The notes under the pieces: generated by a model
Databases searched by the model: none
Seen by the model: the letters and a program-made list of their open reading frames with translations, nothing else
What the model was told of the DNA's origin: nothing
From: Chengkuizengella marina
GTDB taxonomy: Bacteria; Bacillota; Bacilli; Paenibacillales; KCTC-33759
Length of the DNA: 64,000 nt
Direction of reading: 5' to 3'
Assembly (NCBI RefSeq): GCF_009910845.1
Contig: NZ_SIJB01000005.1
Coordinates: 1 to 64,000 of the forward strand
Position numbers and translations under genes: made by a program
Shown: positions 14,671 to 24,733 of the stretch, in pieces
How the letters are laid out: each line of letters opens with the position of its first letter
How positions within the stretch are numbered: position 1 is the first letter of the stretch

Positions 14671-16695
14671 GTGAGTACTGGAAAAAGATTATTTGCATAC
14701 GCACTAAAGTTTAAAAAAACAATCATATTAGCTTTGTTGATGTTATCTATAGCTGTTGTTGCAGAATTATCAGGTCCTTTAATTGCGAAGCAAATGATTG
14801 ATAAACACATTTTAGGAATTGAATATGGGTGGTATGAAACTACAAGACAAGATGCATATTCCGTTGAATATGAAGGTCTTTTATATAAACGTAGTGATCA
14901 TTTTGAAGTAAATGAATACAAAGGACAAGAAATAAGAGTGCTTCAAGTAGAAAGAGATTATTATTTTATAGATGAACCCGTTTTATTTGATGGAAAGAGA
15001 AGTGTTGAAAACAATACATTAACGATAACAAAGGGTGAGGAAATAGCAACTTATTCTGCTACAAAATTGACAGCTGCCCAACTCTTTCAATTTTATAAAC
15101 CTGAAACGAAGAGTTTAATTCAATTAAGTGGGATTTACATGGTGTTAATCTTGGTTTCAGCTGTATTTCATTATGGTCAGACATTTTATTTGCAAAAGTC
15201 TGCCAATCAAATTATCCAAAAAATGAGAACAGATGTTTTTGAACACATTCAAAAATTACCCGTTCAATATTTTGATCACAGACCTGCTGGGAAAATTGTA
15301 TCAAGAGTAACGAATGATACTGAATCCATTAAAGAGTTATTTGTAAATGTATTAGCGAGTTTTTTTACAAGTGCAGTTTATATGATTGGGATATTTGGTT
15401 TTGTATTTATTTTAGATTATAAATTAGCTTTGATGACTTTAATTATTATTCCAATATTAACTGCTTGGATTGTTATTTATAGAAAATTTGCATCAAAATA
15501 TAATCATGTTATTAAAGCAAGATTGAGTGAAATTAATGGAATGATTAATGAATCTATTCAAGGTATGACGATCATAAGAGCTTTTCGTCGTCAAAAGGAA
15601 ACTACTTCAGAGTTCGAATTTTTAAATGAACAATACTTTAAACATCAAAACAAGTTATTAAATCTAAACGCATTAACATCTCATAACCTAGTAAACTTGT
15701 TGAGAAATAGTTCATATGTAGCTATTATATGGTATTTCGGAGGCCAGTCTTTAGGTGTAGGTACTTTTATATCTATTGGTGCATTATATGCTTTTGTTGA
15801 TTATTTAAATCGATTATTTCAACCAATTACTGGAGTTGTCAATCAGTTGGGTCACATGGAAGAAGCTATAGTTTCAAGTCAACGTGTTTTTCAGTTATTA
15901 GATGAAAAAGCAGAAAATTTATCTGATGAACAAGTGGAAAGATATCAAGGTCATGTCGTTTTTGATCAAGTTTCATTTGCTTATAAGGAAAAAGATTATG
16001 TGTTAAAGGATATTTCGTTCGAAGCAAAACCAGGTGAAACCATTGCATTAGTTGGACATACAGGTTCTGGGAAAAGTTCAATCATGAACTTATTATTACG
16101 TTATTATGATATCCAAAAAGGCACTATTACCATTGATAATCAAGATATCTCGCAATTGCCAAAGCAGTCTATTCGACAGCACATGGCCATTGTATTACAA
16201 GAGCCTTTTCTATTTACGGGCACAATTGCTTCTAATGTAAGTCTGAATGATCCAGTGATAGATCGAGCAAAGGTTGAGAAAGCATTACAAGATGTTGGTG
16301 CCGATCAATTAATAAAAAATCTAGCTAAAGGATATGATGAACCTGTAATTGAAAAAGGGAGTACGTTATCAGCTGGTCAGCGTCAACTTATTTCCTTTGC
16401 GAGAGCGTTGGCATTTAATCCAGCAATTCTGATATTAGATGAAGCAACGGCGAATATTGATACAGAAACAGAAGCTATTATACAAAAAGCACTAGATGTA
16501 CTGAAGAAGGGTAGAACAACTTTTATTATTGCACATCGTCTTTCAACAATTCGAAATGCGGATCAGATTATTGTGTTAGACCATGGGAAGATATTAGAAA
16601 AAGGTAGTCATGAACAATTAATGAAAAATAAAAGTAATTATTATCAAATGTATCAAATGCAGCAAGGAAAGAGGAAAATTGCTGCTGCAACATAA
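14671..16695 (+). CDS. bmrD: Heterodimeric multidrug ABC exporter, BmrD-type subunit
   Basis: 674 aa, matching B. subtilis BmrD (YheH). GTG start after AGAGGTGG. A hydrophilic insert of about 90 residues (about 52-145) between the first two membrane segments corresponds to the extracellular domain known in BmrD. The nucleotide-binding domain has Walker A GHTGSGKSS, signature LSAGQRQ, and Walker B LILDEATANID with the catalytic Glu. So it provides the active ATP site to complement the degenerate one of BmrC. Confidence 0.9.
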   Translation: MSTGKRLFAYALKFKKTIILALLMLSIAVVAELSGPLIAKQMIDKHILGIEYGWYETTRQDAYSVEYEGLLYKRSDHFEVNEYKGQEIRVLQVERDYYFIDEPVLFDGKRSVENNTLTITKGEEIATYSATKLTAAQLFQFYKPETKSLIQLSGIYMVLILVSAVFHYGQTFYLQKSANQIIQKMRTDVFEHIQKLPVQYFDHRPAGKIVSRVTNDTESIKELFVNVLASFFTSAVYMIGIFGFVFILDYKLALMTLIIIPILTAWIVIYRKFASKYNHVIKARLSEINGMINESIQGMTIIRAFRRQKETTSEFEFLNEQYFKHQNKLLNLNALTSHNLVNLLRNSSYVAIIWYFGGQSLGVGTFISIGALYAFVDYLNRLFQPITGVVNQLGHMEEAIVSSQRVFQLLDEKAENLSDEQVERYQGHVVFDQVSFAYKEKDYVLKDISFEAKPGETIALVGHTGSGKSSIMNLLLRYYDIQKGTITIDNQDISQLPKQSIRQHMAIVLQEPFLFTGTIASNVSLNDPVIDRAKVEKALQDVGADQLIKNLAKGYDEPVIEKGSTLSAGQRQLISFARALAFNPAILILDEATANIDTETEAIIQKALDVLKKGRTTFIIAHRLSTIRNADQIIVLDHGKILEKGSHEQLMKNKSNYYQMYQMQQGKRKIAAAT

Positions 16696-16722
16696 TTTGA
16701 AAAGAATAAGGAGAGATTTAAA

Positions 16723-16827
16723 TTGAGTACATTACTTATATTAGTGAACAGAAAAGTTTATATAAGGGAGCACTATTCCTCCATGCCTATTGATGTTGAT
16801 GACCGATTTTGGAAGCATGATTATTAG
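16723..16827 (+). CDS. Small hypothetical protein, 34 aa
   Basis: TTG start at 16723 after AAGGAGAG (16708-16715), TAG stop at 16825. The sequence begins MSTLLILVNRKVY and ends with an acidic, aromatic tail (DVDDRFWKHDY). It lies 27 nt after bmrD in the same direction, so it could be the last gene of that operon. No family is recognised. The RBS and a non-random composition are the only support. Confidence 0.35.
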   Translation: MSTLLILVNRKVYIREHYSSMPIDVDDRFWKHDY

Positions 16828-16930
16828 TGATGTGAAATGTGGTGGTTTCAGCACATATTTTAATTAAATTACCAATATACATGTTAGTGAAAGTAAATTC
16901 ATCATAAGCTTAAATGGGAGGGAGTTACCT

Positions 16931-17131
16931 ATGAAGACTTGTAATGTAATTGCTCTGCTTCTTGTCATTATTGGTGGTTTGAATTGGTTATTAGTTGGAA
17001 TCTTTGAATGGGACCTAGTTGCTGAATTATTTGGAGGCATGGATTCAATTGTATCTAAAATAGTATACATTATTGTTGGTTTGTCTGCGATTTATTCATT
17101 GTCTTTTTTCAACAAAATTAATCAACAGTAA
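16931..17131 (+). CDS. DUF378 family membrane protein (YuzA-like), copy 1
   Basis: 66 aa. Two hydrophobic segments (CNVIALLLVIIGGLNWLLVG and IVYIIVGLSAIYSLSFF) flank an acidic loop. The pattern ALLLVIIGGLNWLLVGIFEWD is the hallmark of the DUF378 family, whose function is unknown. GGGAGGGAG precedes the ATG. It has a near copy 260 bp downstream. Confidence 0.85.
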   Translation: MKTCNVIALLLVIIGGLNWLLVGIFEWDLVAELFGGMDSIVSKIVYIIVGLSAIYSLSFFNKINQQ

Positions 17132-17163
17132 GATGAAATAAGATTTGCCGATTTATAATTTCT

Positions 17164-17191
17164 AAAACCTGCTTGAAAAAGCAGGTTTTTT
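17164..17191 (+). terminator. Terminator after DUF378 copy 1
   Basis: AAAACCTGCTT, loop GAAA, AAGCAGGTTTT then T's; 11-bp perfect stem. Confidence 0.9.
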
Positions 17192-17393
17192 CTTATAGTT
17201 TAGGAATGTATCCTACTTTTCAGTGTAGATCCTTCTTTTACCTCACAAGTAGAAGAAGTTTTTTAATATCACATTAAGAATTTTATAGAGGCTAAGATAG
17301 GAGCTTTTGTTATTTTATAATAAAATTACATTTAATGGGTATCATATTATATGAATGATAAATTTTTCTTGAAATGTCAGGAGGTAATTTCAC

Positions 17394-17603
17394 ATGAAAA
17401 CACTAAACGTGATTGCGTTACTTTTAGTTATCATAGGCGGATTAAATTGGTTGTTATTTGGGCTTTTCCAATGGGATCTTGTTGGAGGACTCTTTGGTGG
17501 AATGGATTCAGGTCTATCCCGTACAATTTATGTGATTGTAGGAATTGCAGCCATTTACTCATTTAGCTTTTTCAACAATGTAACATATGCAAGAGATGAG
17601 TAA
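17394..17603 (+). CDS. DUF378 family membrane protein (YuzA-like), copy 2
   Basis: 69 aa, about two thirds identical to copy 1 over the shared region (MKTLNVIALLLVIIGGLNWL, WDLVGGLFGGMDS, FSFFN). AGGAGG lies 8 nt before the ATG. Each copy has its own terminator, so they are separate transcription units and arose by tandem duplication. Function unknown. Confidence 0.85.
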   Translation: MKTLNVIALLLVIIGGLNWLLFGLFQWDLVGGLFGGMDSGLSRTIYVIVGIAAIYSFSFFNNVTYARDE

Positions 17604-17623
17604 TTCAGATTTAGTATTGATTT

Positions 17624-17662
17624 AAAAAAAGGCTTCCATTATATATATGGAAGCCTTTTTTT
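17624..17662. terminator. Bidirectional terminator between DUF378 copy 2 and the MFS gene
   Basis: AAAAAAAGGCTTCCAT pairs with ATGGAAGCCTTTTTTT across a 7-nt loop, giving T runs on both strands for convergent genes. It ends inside the stop codon of the MFS gene. Confidence 0.9.
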
Positions 17663-18899
17663 ATTTATTGTTTTGTAATTCGATGCGAGTATTACTTTTC
17701 AATATTTTTTGATCGTTCTTTAATTCAAGTTCCGTGCTGATCAATGCACCTATGAAAATAATAGTAGCGGAGATGATAAAGACTGTTATTAATGAAGTAA
17801 ATGATAATAATGGACCTGCAGCTGCTGATCCCAATAAAATTCCGCCTATGAAGAGAGGTGTTAATATACCGTTTGTTCTTCCAACAAATTTTTCATCCAC
17901 TATTTTTATAATGATCATGCCTAGTATGGTTTGCCACATAGCTAATATTAAACCTGTTAAAAATCTCATAGTTGCAGTTAATATAGTCCAAACAGATAAA
18001 ACTTCAATGATGAGTGAGATGGATAAGAAGCATAATCCACCAACTATCACAGTTTTCATATTTAATTTATTACCTAGAACAGCGGCTATTACACTTCCAA
18101 AAAACATTCCAATACCAGCCAACATATAAAACCATTGAATACTTTCTTTCTCTAATCCTAGTCGATTAATAACGATAAAAATATCGAGAGGCTGAACAAT
18201 TCCAGCACCTAATCCAATAAAAATAAATGCAATCGCAATAATACTAAGGTTTTTTGAGTTTTTCACATAATGAATGCCTTCCTTCATTTCTTTTATAAAA
18301 TTAGAAGATAATTGTTTCTTTTCTTCTTTTTTAGAGTTTGGAAGAAATAATAAAGTAACTGAAGAAACAAGAAAAGCAACTGTGATACAGATTAAAGATG
18401 TAATCAGTCCAAACCAACTATAAATTAACGTTCCAATGATGGGTCCGATAATGAGGAATAATGCTTGCAAACTTTGAATGATTCCAATAGCTGGTGCGAT
18501 CATTTCTTCAGGGATATGTTTTTTAAACATAATGGAAGATGAAGGTTGCGATATCTGACTTACAATACTAGATACAAGTGTAGCCAAAAATAGGACTTGC
18601 CAATTTCCATTTGTCACAAAAAAGATGATAATGATAATCGATAATGCACTGGCAAAATCACCATAAATCATAGTCTTTTTAGGATTCCATCGGTCTGCTA
18701 ATGCACCTCCAATAAATGAAAATATAAAAATAGGAGCATATTCAATCACAGTTAAAAGTGATACGAAAATAGGATCATTATTAGTTAATTCCATTACAAA
18801 AAATAACAGTGATATATTTCGAATCCAAATCGCAGTTTGTTGAATTAAATCAGTAAAAACAATAACTACAAAAACTCTGTTTTTTAATAACATTAACAT
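17661..18899 (-). CDS. MFS transporter (multidrug-type)
   Basis: 412 aa with about twelve membrane segments. The loop 2-3 motif GGALADRWNPKKTMI (about residue 60) is the major-facilitator signature. The start is taken at 18899 because AGGAGGT precedes that ATG; a longer frame to 18911 adds four residues without an RBS. It lies directly downstream of a divergently spaced MarR gene on the same strand, with a perfect palindrome between them. This suggests an efflux pump under MarR control. The substrate is unknown. Confidence 0.82.
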   Translation of the reverse strand: MLMLLKNRVFVVIVFTDLIQQTAIWIRNISLLFFVMELTNNDPIFVSLLTVIEYAPIFIFSFIGGALADRWNPKKTMIYGDFASALSIIIIIFFVTNGNWQVLFLATLVSSIVSQISQPSSSIMFKKHIPEEMIAPAIGIIQSLQALFLIIGPIIGTLIYSWFGLITSLICITVAFLVSSVTLLFLPNSKKEEKKQLSSNFIKEMKEGIHYVKNSKNLSIIAIAFIFIGLGAGIVQPLDIFIVINRLGLEKESIQWFYMLAGIGMFFGSVIAAVLGNKLNMKTVIVGGLCFLSISLIIEVLSVWTILTATMRFLTGLILAMWQTILGMIIIKIVDEKFVGRTNGILTPLFIGGILLGSAAAGPLLSFTSLITVFIISATIIFIGALISTELELKNDQKILKSNTRIELQNNK

Positions 18900-18940
18900 A
18901 AATACCTCCAAAATAATGAATAGATTAGTTATATAAAAAA

Positions 18941-18954
18941 TTAAGATATCTTAA
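18941..18954. promoter_or_regulatory. Perfect 14-bp palindrome, probable MarR operator
   Basis: TTAAGATATCTTAA, 42 bp upstream of the MFS start and downstream of the marR-type gene. On the minus strand a TATATA -10-like sequence follows it, so a bound repressor would block the MFS promoter. MarR proteins bind such AT-rich palindromes; the link to this MarR is inference. Confidence 0.55.
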
Positions 18955-19060
18955 CTATATTCCAAAAAAATACATTAATTATCTATATTAATAATTTAAT
19001 TTGATAAATAGTTTATTTATATTTATAATTAAATATACTTAACTAATTTATAAAAAAAAT

Positions 19061-19522
19061 TTAGTTTCCCTCTCTTTTTTGAATTTCTAGAGCAATTTTA
19101 TAAATTTTTTCCTGTAAGTCCACTAAATTTTCTAAATCCTTTTCACTTAATTTCGAATAGTATTTTTGAATGAGATGTAATTCAAATTTTAACATCAATT
19201 GATTGTATTCAATTCCTTTTTCATCAAGGTGGACAATGATTTCTCTACGATTATTTAAATTTATCTCTCTTTTTAAATAACCTTTTTTTTCTAATTTGTT
19301 TATAAGTTGTGTTGCTGCACTAGGCGTAATAGAAAAATGTTTGGCTATTTCACTATTTGTCAAAGGTTTTTCATTAAGCAAATCTAATAAAATGCTTTGT
19401 TTAGGAGTTAAATTAAGCACTTCTTTATCTACAAATTTGTGATAATCATTTAAAAATATAGTGTTCAGAGCATCTGAAGAAGCTTTTATTCTTTTATAAT
19501 AAAAAGCAGTGATATCTTCCAT
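19061..19522 (-). CDS. MarR family transcriptional regulator
   Basis: 153 aa. A winged helix-turn-helix is visible: LTPKQSILLDLLNEKPLTNS, AKHFSITPSAATQLINKLEK, then a wing with NNRREIIVHLDEKG. Such dimers usually repress a nearby efflux gene and release DNA when a drug or oxidant binds. The MFS gene follows on the same strand after 161 bp. AGGTGA precedes the ATG. Confidence 0.87.
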   Translation of the reverse strand: MEDITAFYYKRIKASSDALNTIFLNDYHKFVDKEVLNLTPKQSILLDLLNEKPLTNSEIAKHFSITPSAATQLINKLEKKGYLKREINLNNRREIIVHLDEKGIEYNQLMLKFELHLIQKYYSKLSEKDLENLVDLQEKIYKIALEIQKREGN

Positions 19523-19772
19523 AAAAATTCACCTTTATCTTTTTGATTATTTACAGTATAAAACATTTATAAATGTTAAGCAACCTAAAATGTTAATTTA
19601 TTTAAATAGTTTTATTGCTCTCATATAGGTTGGGAAATATGAATGTGAAGCTGCTCTGATTGGTATATTTACACTCTAAACGGTATAATAAAGTGACTTA
19701 TATATAAGACTAGTTTAAAAAATTTCTACTTCACTTCAATGATTAGGTATAACATAATAAGGAGTTCATGTA

Positions 19773-20843
19773 ATGAATTGGGATGAAATAAAAGCGAAAT
19801 TAGAACAAATTTTAGATTTGCGACTTAAAAGGGAAGTTTTACATAAAAATGATTGGTTTTCTGATCGTAATGTAATAGAAAAAAACAATCAAATTTATTT
19901 TTACTTATATTCTGAAGGAAATCATGATTATACCTTTTCCTTAAACCATACATCCTTAACTCCATCTGAGAAAAATTTGATTGAAATGACCCTAAGCCTA
20001 TACCGAGCAAATCTGGGGCAAACGAAATCAACTAGTGACGAACAAAATTCTATTACTCTCCGTGACTGGATTTTGAATCAACTTCAGTATGGTTCAAATC
20101 ATTATGAGAAACTGCCTGAGCCTTTGGTGCAAACGCCTCAACTTCTTACAAAAAATATACCTATTTTAATACAAACTAATGCATCTGAGGAAAATACAGA
20201 AGAAGAATTGTTAAATCTATTGAAGTCTTTTTACGGTTCTCAAATCGTATTAATTCCTCTTTCTAATAAAGAATATGTATTATTATGTTCACTTGATTTA
20301 TTGGAAGAGGAAATAGAGGAGCAGGGTAAAGACATAGAGTTGGAAATAGAGGAATCTTTACAGGTTTTTAGTTCTAGTTTATATGAGATGTTGTTAAGTG
20401 AATGGATAGGTAAATGTCATATTTCAGTACATTATCCTATAGTACCATGTGAATCAGTGTTATTTGTCATTAAACAATTAAGAGAAGTTATGGAGTTAGG
20501 GCGAAAATATTATCAAAATGAGTACATCTACTCTCCATGGAATTTACAATTAGAATCATTATTAGATATTTTGCCGGATGAAGCGAGAAGCGGCTTTATA
20601 AAACATGTATTTAAACAAGTTGATTTTATACTAGATGCAGAAATGAAAACGACCTTAGAGCAATTTTTCAATACAGATTGTAACGTGAGTGAAACTGCTA
20701 AGAAATTATTTATTCATCGTAACACATTAATTTATCGACTAGATAAGTTTAAACATGAAACTGGACTAGATGTAAGAGTTTTTAATCAGGCGGTATTAGT
20801 GAAGGTATCTTTATTGTTGTATAAAGTAACAAATCGATCTTAG
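19773..20843 (+). CDS. PucR-type helix-turn-helix regulator (HTH_30 C-terminal domain)
   Basis: 356 aa. The C-terminal 60 residues, FNTDCNVSETAKKLFIHRNT then LIYRLDKFKHETGLDVR, are the PucR/CdaR-type DNA-binding domain. The N-terminal 290 residues have no motif I recognise and may sense a ligand. It precedes the msmX-like ATPase gene by 85 bp, so it may control sugar ATPase expression. AAGGAG precedes the ATG at suitable distance. Confidence 0.72.
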   Translation: MNWDEIKAKLEQILDLRLKREVLHKNDWFSDRNVIEKNNQIYFYLYSEGNHDYTFSLNHTSLTPSEKNLIEMTLSLYRANLGQTKSTSDEQNSITLRDWILNQLQYGSNHYEKLPEPLVQTPQLLTKNIPILIQTNASEENTEEELLNLLKSFYGSQIVLIPLSNKEYVLLCSLDLLEEEIEEQGKDIELEIEESLQVFSSSLYEMLLSEWIGKCHISVHYPIVPCESVLFVIKQLREVMELGRKYYQNEYIYSPWNLQLESLLDILPDEARSGFIKHVFKQVDFILDAEMKTTLEQFFNTDCNVSETAKKLFIHRNTLIYRLDKFKHETGLDVRVFNQAVLVKVSLLLYKVTNRS

Positions 20844-20928
20844 TTATTTTGTACAACTTGCACATAGGCTTTTTTATCTTGCTAGGATACAATAATGGAT
20901 ATAATAAATCTCTAGGAGGAATTTCATC

Positions 20929-22050
20929 ATGGCAGGTCTAAGTCTAAAAAACATTTATAAAATATATCCAAATTCTGAAACTCCATCTGTATCTGATTTT
21001 AATTTAGAAATCGCAGACAAAGAATTTTTGGTACTCGTAGGTCCTTCTGGTTGCGGAAAATCTACTACGCTTAGAATGATTGCAGGATTAGAAGAAATTT
21101 CAAAAGGTGAGTTGTATATTGGAGATCGTTTGGTTAATGATGTTGCGCCAAAAGATCGCGATATTGCGATGGTTTTCCAATCTTATGCATTATATCCACA
21201 TATGACAGTTTATCAAAATATGGCATTTGGTTTGAAATTACGTAAAATGAAAAAAACAGAAATAGAAGAGCGTGTTCGTGAGGCAGCAAAAATCTTAGAT
21301 ATTGAACATTTATTAGAGCGTAAACCAAAAGCGTTATCAGGGGGACAACGTCAACGTGTTGCTCTAGGCCGTGCTATTGTTCGTGAACCACGAGTGTTTT
21401 TAATGGACGAACCTTTATCTAACCTTGATGCAAAACTACGTGTACAAATGCGTACAGAAATTGGAAAGTTGCATAAACGTTTAGAAACAACTTTTATCTA
21501 TGTAACACATGACCAAACTGAAGCAATGACAATGGGAACCCGCATCGTTATTATGAAGGATGGTATAGTTCAACAAGTAGACTCTCCTACACAAGTATAT
21601 CATCATCCTATTAATATGTTTGTAGCTGGGTTTATTGGTTCTCCATCTATGAATTTTGTTGAAGGTAAATTGGAGGAAAAGGGTAAAGACGTACACTTCA
21701 CAGCTGAAGGTGTGGATATTGTAATTCCAGAAGGAAAAGCTAAAATTCTTCGTGAAAAAGGGTATTTATTAAAGGACATTTTATTAGGTATACGTCCAGA
21801 AGATATTCATCAAGAACCTGTTTTCTTAGAAGCATCTCCGAATAGTGTTGTTAATGCACATATTGATGTTGCTGAAAACTTAGGACATGAAATGAACTTA
21901 TACCTTTCTGGGCTTGGAAATAAGATATTTGTAGCTCGTGTAGATGGTCGTGCTAATATTAAAGAAGGTTCAAATATTCAACTTGCTTTTGATATGAATA
22001 AAATTCATATTTTTGATAAAGATACTGAATTAAATGTATTTGAAAATTAA
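20929..22050 (+). CDS. msmX: Multi-sugar ABC transporter ATP-binding protein (MsmX/UgpC type)
   Basis: 373 aa. Walker [11 protein letters not shown]-loop [11 protein letters not shown], signature LSGGQRQR, Walker [14 protein letters not shown]-loop [10 protein letters not shown], and a C-terminal TOBE-type domain with [11 protein letters not shown]. MsmX energises several carbohydrate importers whose permeases are encoded elsewhere, which fits its solitary location with no permease gene nearby. RBS TAGGAGG. Confidence 0.88.
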   Translation: MAGLSLKNIYKIYPNSETPSVSDFNLEIADKEFLVLVGPSGCGKSTTLRMIAGLEEISKGELYIGDRLVNDVAPKDRDIAMVFQSYALYPHMTVYQNMAFGLKLRKMKKTEIEERVREAAKILDIEHLLERKPKALSGGQRQRVALGRAIVREPRVFLMDEPLSNLDAKLRVQMRTEIGKLHKRLETTFIYVTHDQTEAMTMGTRIVIMKDGIVQQVDSPTQVYHHPINMFVAGFIGSPSMNFVEGKLEEKGKDVHFTAEGVDIVIPEGKAKILREKGYLLKDILLGIRPEDIHQEPVFLEASPNSVVNAHIDVAENLGHEMNLYLSGLGNKIFVARVDGRANIKEGSNIQLAFDMNKIHIFDKDTELNVFEN

Positions 22051-22065
22051 GTTTAATTGAATTCG

Positions 22066-22093
22066 AAAAAGGTCAGCTAATGCTGACCTTTTT
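22066..22093 (+). terminator. Terminator of msmX
   Basis: AAAAAGGTCAGC, loop TAAT, GCTGACCTTTTT; 12-bp perfect stem. Confidence 0.92.
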
Positions 22094-22183
22094 AATATTG
22101 GAAGTAATTATCTTGTTTTTTCAGATCATTTCCATTACGATAAAAATATAAATTTATGGGTGTCAAAAGGAGAACATAGTCAT

Positions 22184-23119
22184 ATGCCCAAAAAAGTAAA
22201 AGTAAAAGAATTAGTAAAGAAATTAGACTTGGAAGTAGTGTGTGGGCAAGAAGGGTTAGATCGATACATAACGGTTGCAGATATATCACGACCAGGGTTG
22301 GTGATGGCAGGATTCTATGCATATTATCCAAAAGAACGTGTTCAGATTTTAGGAATGACAGAATTAACTTATTTTAAAACTTTAAGTAAAGAAGAAAGAT
22401 TTCAACGAATGCATGAAATTTGTCACGAAGAAACACCTTGTATTTTTATTACGCGTAAATTGGAAGCTCCAGAAGAATTAGAAAATATTGCAGCTGAGAA
22501 AAATATTCCAGTTATAAGAAGTGCCTATTCAACAACGATTTTGATTAGCAGAATAACAGGATTTTTAGAAAATAAATTGGCTCCTACTACAACGATTCAC
22601 GGTGTTTTGGTAGATGTCAATGGAGTAGGAATGTTAATAACAGGACATAGTGGAATTGGTAAAAGTGAAACTGCCTTAGAATTAGTTAAGAGAGGTCATC
22701 GTTTAATTGCTGATGATGCCGTTGAAATTAGACAGACTGCTGACAACGATCTTTATGGTAGTGCACCTGATTTAATTAAACATCTGTTAGAAATTCGTGG
22801 TGTGGGCATTATTAATGTAATGACTTTATTTGGTGCTGGAGCCATTCGTAATATTAAAAAAATAACACTTGTTGTGAAATTGGAAACATGGAATCAAGAA
22901 AAACAATATGATCGATTAGGTTTGGATGAAGAAACAACTCAAATTATTGATACCAAAGTTCCTCTTGTTACCATTCCCGTTAGGCCAGGACGTAACCTTG
23001 CAGTTATTCTAGAAGTTGCGGCAATGAATTATCGTTTGAAACGCATGGGATATAACGCAGCAATGCAATTTACGAATAAATTAACTGAAACGATAGCTGA
23101 TGAAGATGACATTGATTAA
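22184..23119 (+). CDS. hprK: HPr kinase/phosphorylase
   Basis: 311 aa. It phosphorylates HPr and Crh on Ser46 when glycolytic intermediates are high and removes the phosphate when they fall, so it drives carbon catabolite control with CcpA. The P-loop [20 protein letters not shown] and the family signature [20 protein letters not shown] are present. The start at 22184 has AAAAGGAGA at good spacing; the upstream GTG at 22160 would put the RBS inside the gene. The target HPr/Crh-like protein is encoded at 40424. Confidence 0.96.
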   Translation: MPKKVKVKELVKKLDLEVVCGQEGLDRYITVADISRPGLVMAGFYAYYPKERVQILGMTELTYFKTLSKEERFQRMHEICHEETPCIFITRKLEAPEELENIAAEKNIPVIRSAYSTTILISRITGFLENKLAPTTTIHGVLVDVNGVGMLITGHSGIGKSETALELVKRGHRLIADDAVEIRQTADNDLYGSAPDLIKHLLEIRGVGIINVMTLFGAGAIRNIKKITLVVKLETWNQEKQYDRLGLDEETTQIIDTKVPLVTIPVRPGRNLAVILEVAAMNYRLKRMGYNAAMQFTNKLTETIADEDDID

Positions 23120-23159
23120 TTTAATAGGTAGCTCAAAAGAAATAAAAGGAGGAAATTGA

Positions 23160-24065
23160 ATGTTTTATGTAATAGATCCTGTCTTGTTTTCAATCGGTCC
23201 AATTGATGTGCATTGGTATGGGATTATATTAGGAAGTGCAGCTTTAGCTGGTTTGTTATTAGCTATTTTAGAAGGTAAGAGGTTTAATTTGTCTCCTGAC
23301 TTCTTTTTAGACTTATTGTTAATTGGTGTTCCATCTGCAATTGTGGGTGCAAGGTTATACTACGTAGCATTTAAATGGGATAGTTATAGAAACGATCCGT
23401 TAGAAATTATTATGATTCAAAATGGTGGACTAGCTATCCATGGGGCTCTCATAGGTGCTGTTATTGGAGCGGCTATTTACTTTAGAGTGAAGCGAGTCAG
23501 TTTTTGGCGTATTGCAGATATTTGTGCACCATCTTTAATTTTAGGACAAATGATTGGACGTTGGGGAAACTTTATGAATCAGGAGGCTCATGGAGGGCCA
23601 GTAGCTGAATCTTTTTTAAGAGATACTCTTCGTTTACCTGATTTTATTGTTAATCAAATGTATATAGATGGTCTATTTTATCACCCTACGTTTTTATATG
23701 AATCCATTTGGAATTTAGCTGGATTATTGTTATTATTCGTATTGAGAAGAAGATCATTTATAAAGTCCGGTGAAGTGTTTTTCACCTACATTATGTGGTA
23801 TTCATTAGGGCGTTTCTTTATCGAAGGATTACGTACGGATAGTTTGGCGTTTACAGGTCCTCAATTGTTAGCTGATTTTATGGATATTTTATGGGCTCCG
23901 ATGTCACTGATCTTTGGTGATGCAGGGAATATGGCATACGGGAACATTAGAATTGCCCAGTTCATTAGTTTACTGCTGATTGTGTTTGCAGTAATCATGA
24001 TTATTATACGTAGAATGAAAAATCCATATCTTCCAAAGTATTCAGACCCGATCGAACGTTACTAG
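23160..24065 (+). CDS. lgt: Prolipoprotein diacylglyceryl transferase
   Basis: 301 aa integral membrane enzyme that attaches diacylglycerol from phosphatidylglycerol to the lipobox Cys of lipoproteins, such as the one at 4874. Motifs HWYGIILG, NGGLAIHGALIGA and the signature IGRWGNFMNQEAHGG are present, with seven membrane segments. GGAGG precedes the ATG. It follows hprK as in B. subtilis. Confidence 0.95.
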   Translation: MFYVIDPVLFSIGPIDVHWYGIILGSAALAGLLLAILEGKRFNLSPDFFLDLLLIGVPSAIVGARLYYVAFKWDSYRNDPLEIIMIQNGGLAIHGALIGAVIGAAIYFRVKRVSFWRIADICAPSLILGQMIGRWGNFMNQEAHGGPVAESFLRDTLRLPDFIVNQMYIDGLFYHPTFLYESIWNLAGLLLLFVLRRRSFIKSGEVFFTYIMWYSLGRFFIEGLRTDSLAFTGPQLLADFMDILWAPMSLIFGDAGNMAYGNIRIAQFISLLLIVFAVIMIIIRRMKNPYLPKYSDPIERY

Positions 24066-24123
24066 CTGTAGTTTTTTAGTAGTGATGAACACGTATTATG
24101 AATAGATAGTGAGGAATTAAGTT

Positions 24124-24627
24124 TTGAGAAATACAGAACGTTTCCCTATGAAAGGAAACAATTCATTATGGCAAATATATAAAACTGTAAGTAAATGGAA
24201 GGGGTTTCGCAATTTTATTTTTATCCAAATTACTCGCTACTCCCCTTCTTTAAAGCTGAAAAATTGGATTTATAGAAATATATTAGGTATGAAGGTTGGG
24301 GAACAAACTGCCTTTGCATTAATGGTTATGGTAGATGTATTTTTTCCAGAAAAAATTCATGTAGGAAAAAACTCTATTATTGGATATAATACAACCATTC
24401 TTGCTCATGAATATCTCATTGAAGAATATCGTTTAGGGGAGGTTCATATCGGCTCAAATGTATTAGTTGGGGCAAATACAACCATCTTACCAGGGGTTAT
24501 CATAGGAGATCATGCTGTGATTGCCGCAGGATCAGTTGTACATAAGGATGTAGAAGCAGGTAGTTTTGTTGGCGGGAATCCTATTCAGGTCATAAATAAT
24601 AACTTCAACAAAAATAAAAATAGTTGA
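24124..24627 (+). CDS. Left-handed beta-helix acyltransferase (YvoF-like)
   Basis: 167 aa. The C-terminal half shows hexapeptide repeats of the left-handed beta helix (VGKNSIIGYNTTILAHE, VHIGSNVLVGANTTILPGV, IIGDHAVIAAGSVV). This is the fold of serine and maltose acetyltransferases. B. subtilis yvoF sits in the same place between lgt and hisZ. Acceptor unknown. TTG start after GAGGAA. A terminator ends the hprK-lgt-yvoF unit. Confidence 0.82.
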   Translation: MRNTERFPMKGNNSLWQIYKTVSKWKGFRNFIFIQITRYSPSLKLKNWIYRNILGMKVGEQTAFALMVMVDVFFPEKIHVGKNSIIGYNTTILAHEYLIEEYRLGEVHIGSNVLVGANTTILPGVIIGDHAVIAAGSVVHKDVEAGSFVGGNPIQVINNNFNKNKNS

Positions 24628-24691
24628 AGATGATCTTCTTATATCTTACTGTACCATAACAAAAGGATTTTTTTCTATATCAAATGTGCGT

Positions 24692-24724
24692 AGAGCAATA
24701 ACCGTTGACGTTATTGCTCTTTTT
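24692..24724 (+). terminator. Terminator before the histidine operon
   Basis: AGAGCAATAAC (24692-24702) pairs with GTTATTGCTCT (24710-24720), followed by TTTT. Confidence 0.9.
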
Positions 24725-24733
24725 GTGTTAAAA

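Noticed and set aside
17351-17566. Overlapping frame in DUF378 copy 2
   Set aside because: The alternative frame lacks an RBS and the other frame encodes a clear DUF378 protein with AGGAGG.
17734-18129. 131-codon plus-strand ORF inside the MFS gene
   Set aside because: Antisense shadow of the MFS coding frame; no RBS and no recognisable domain.
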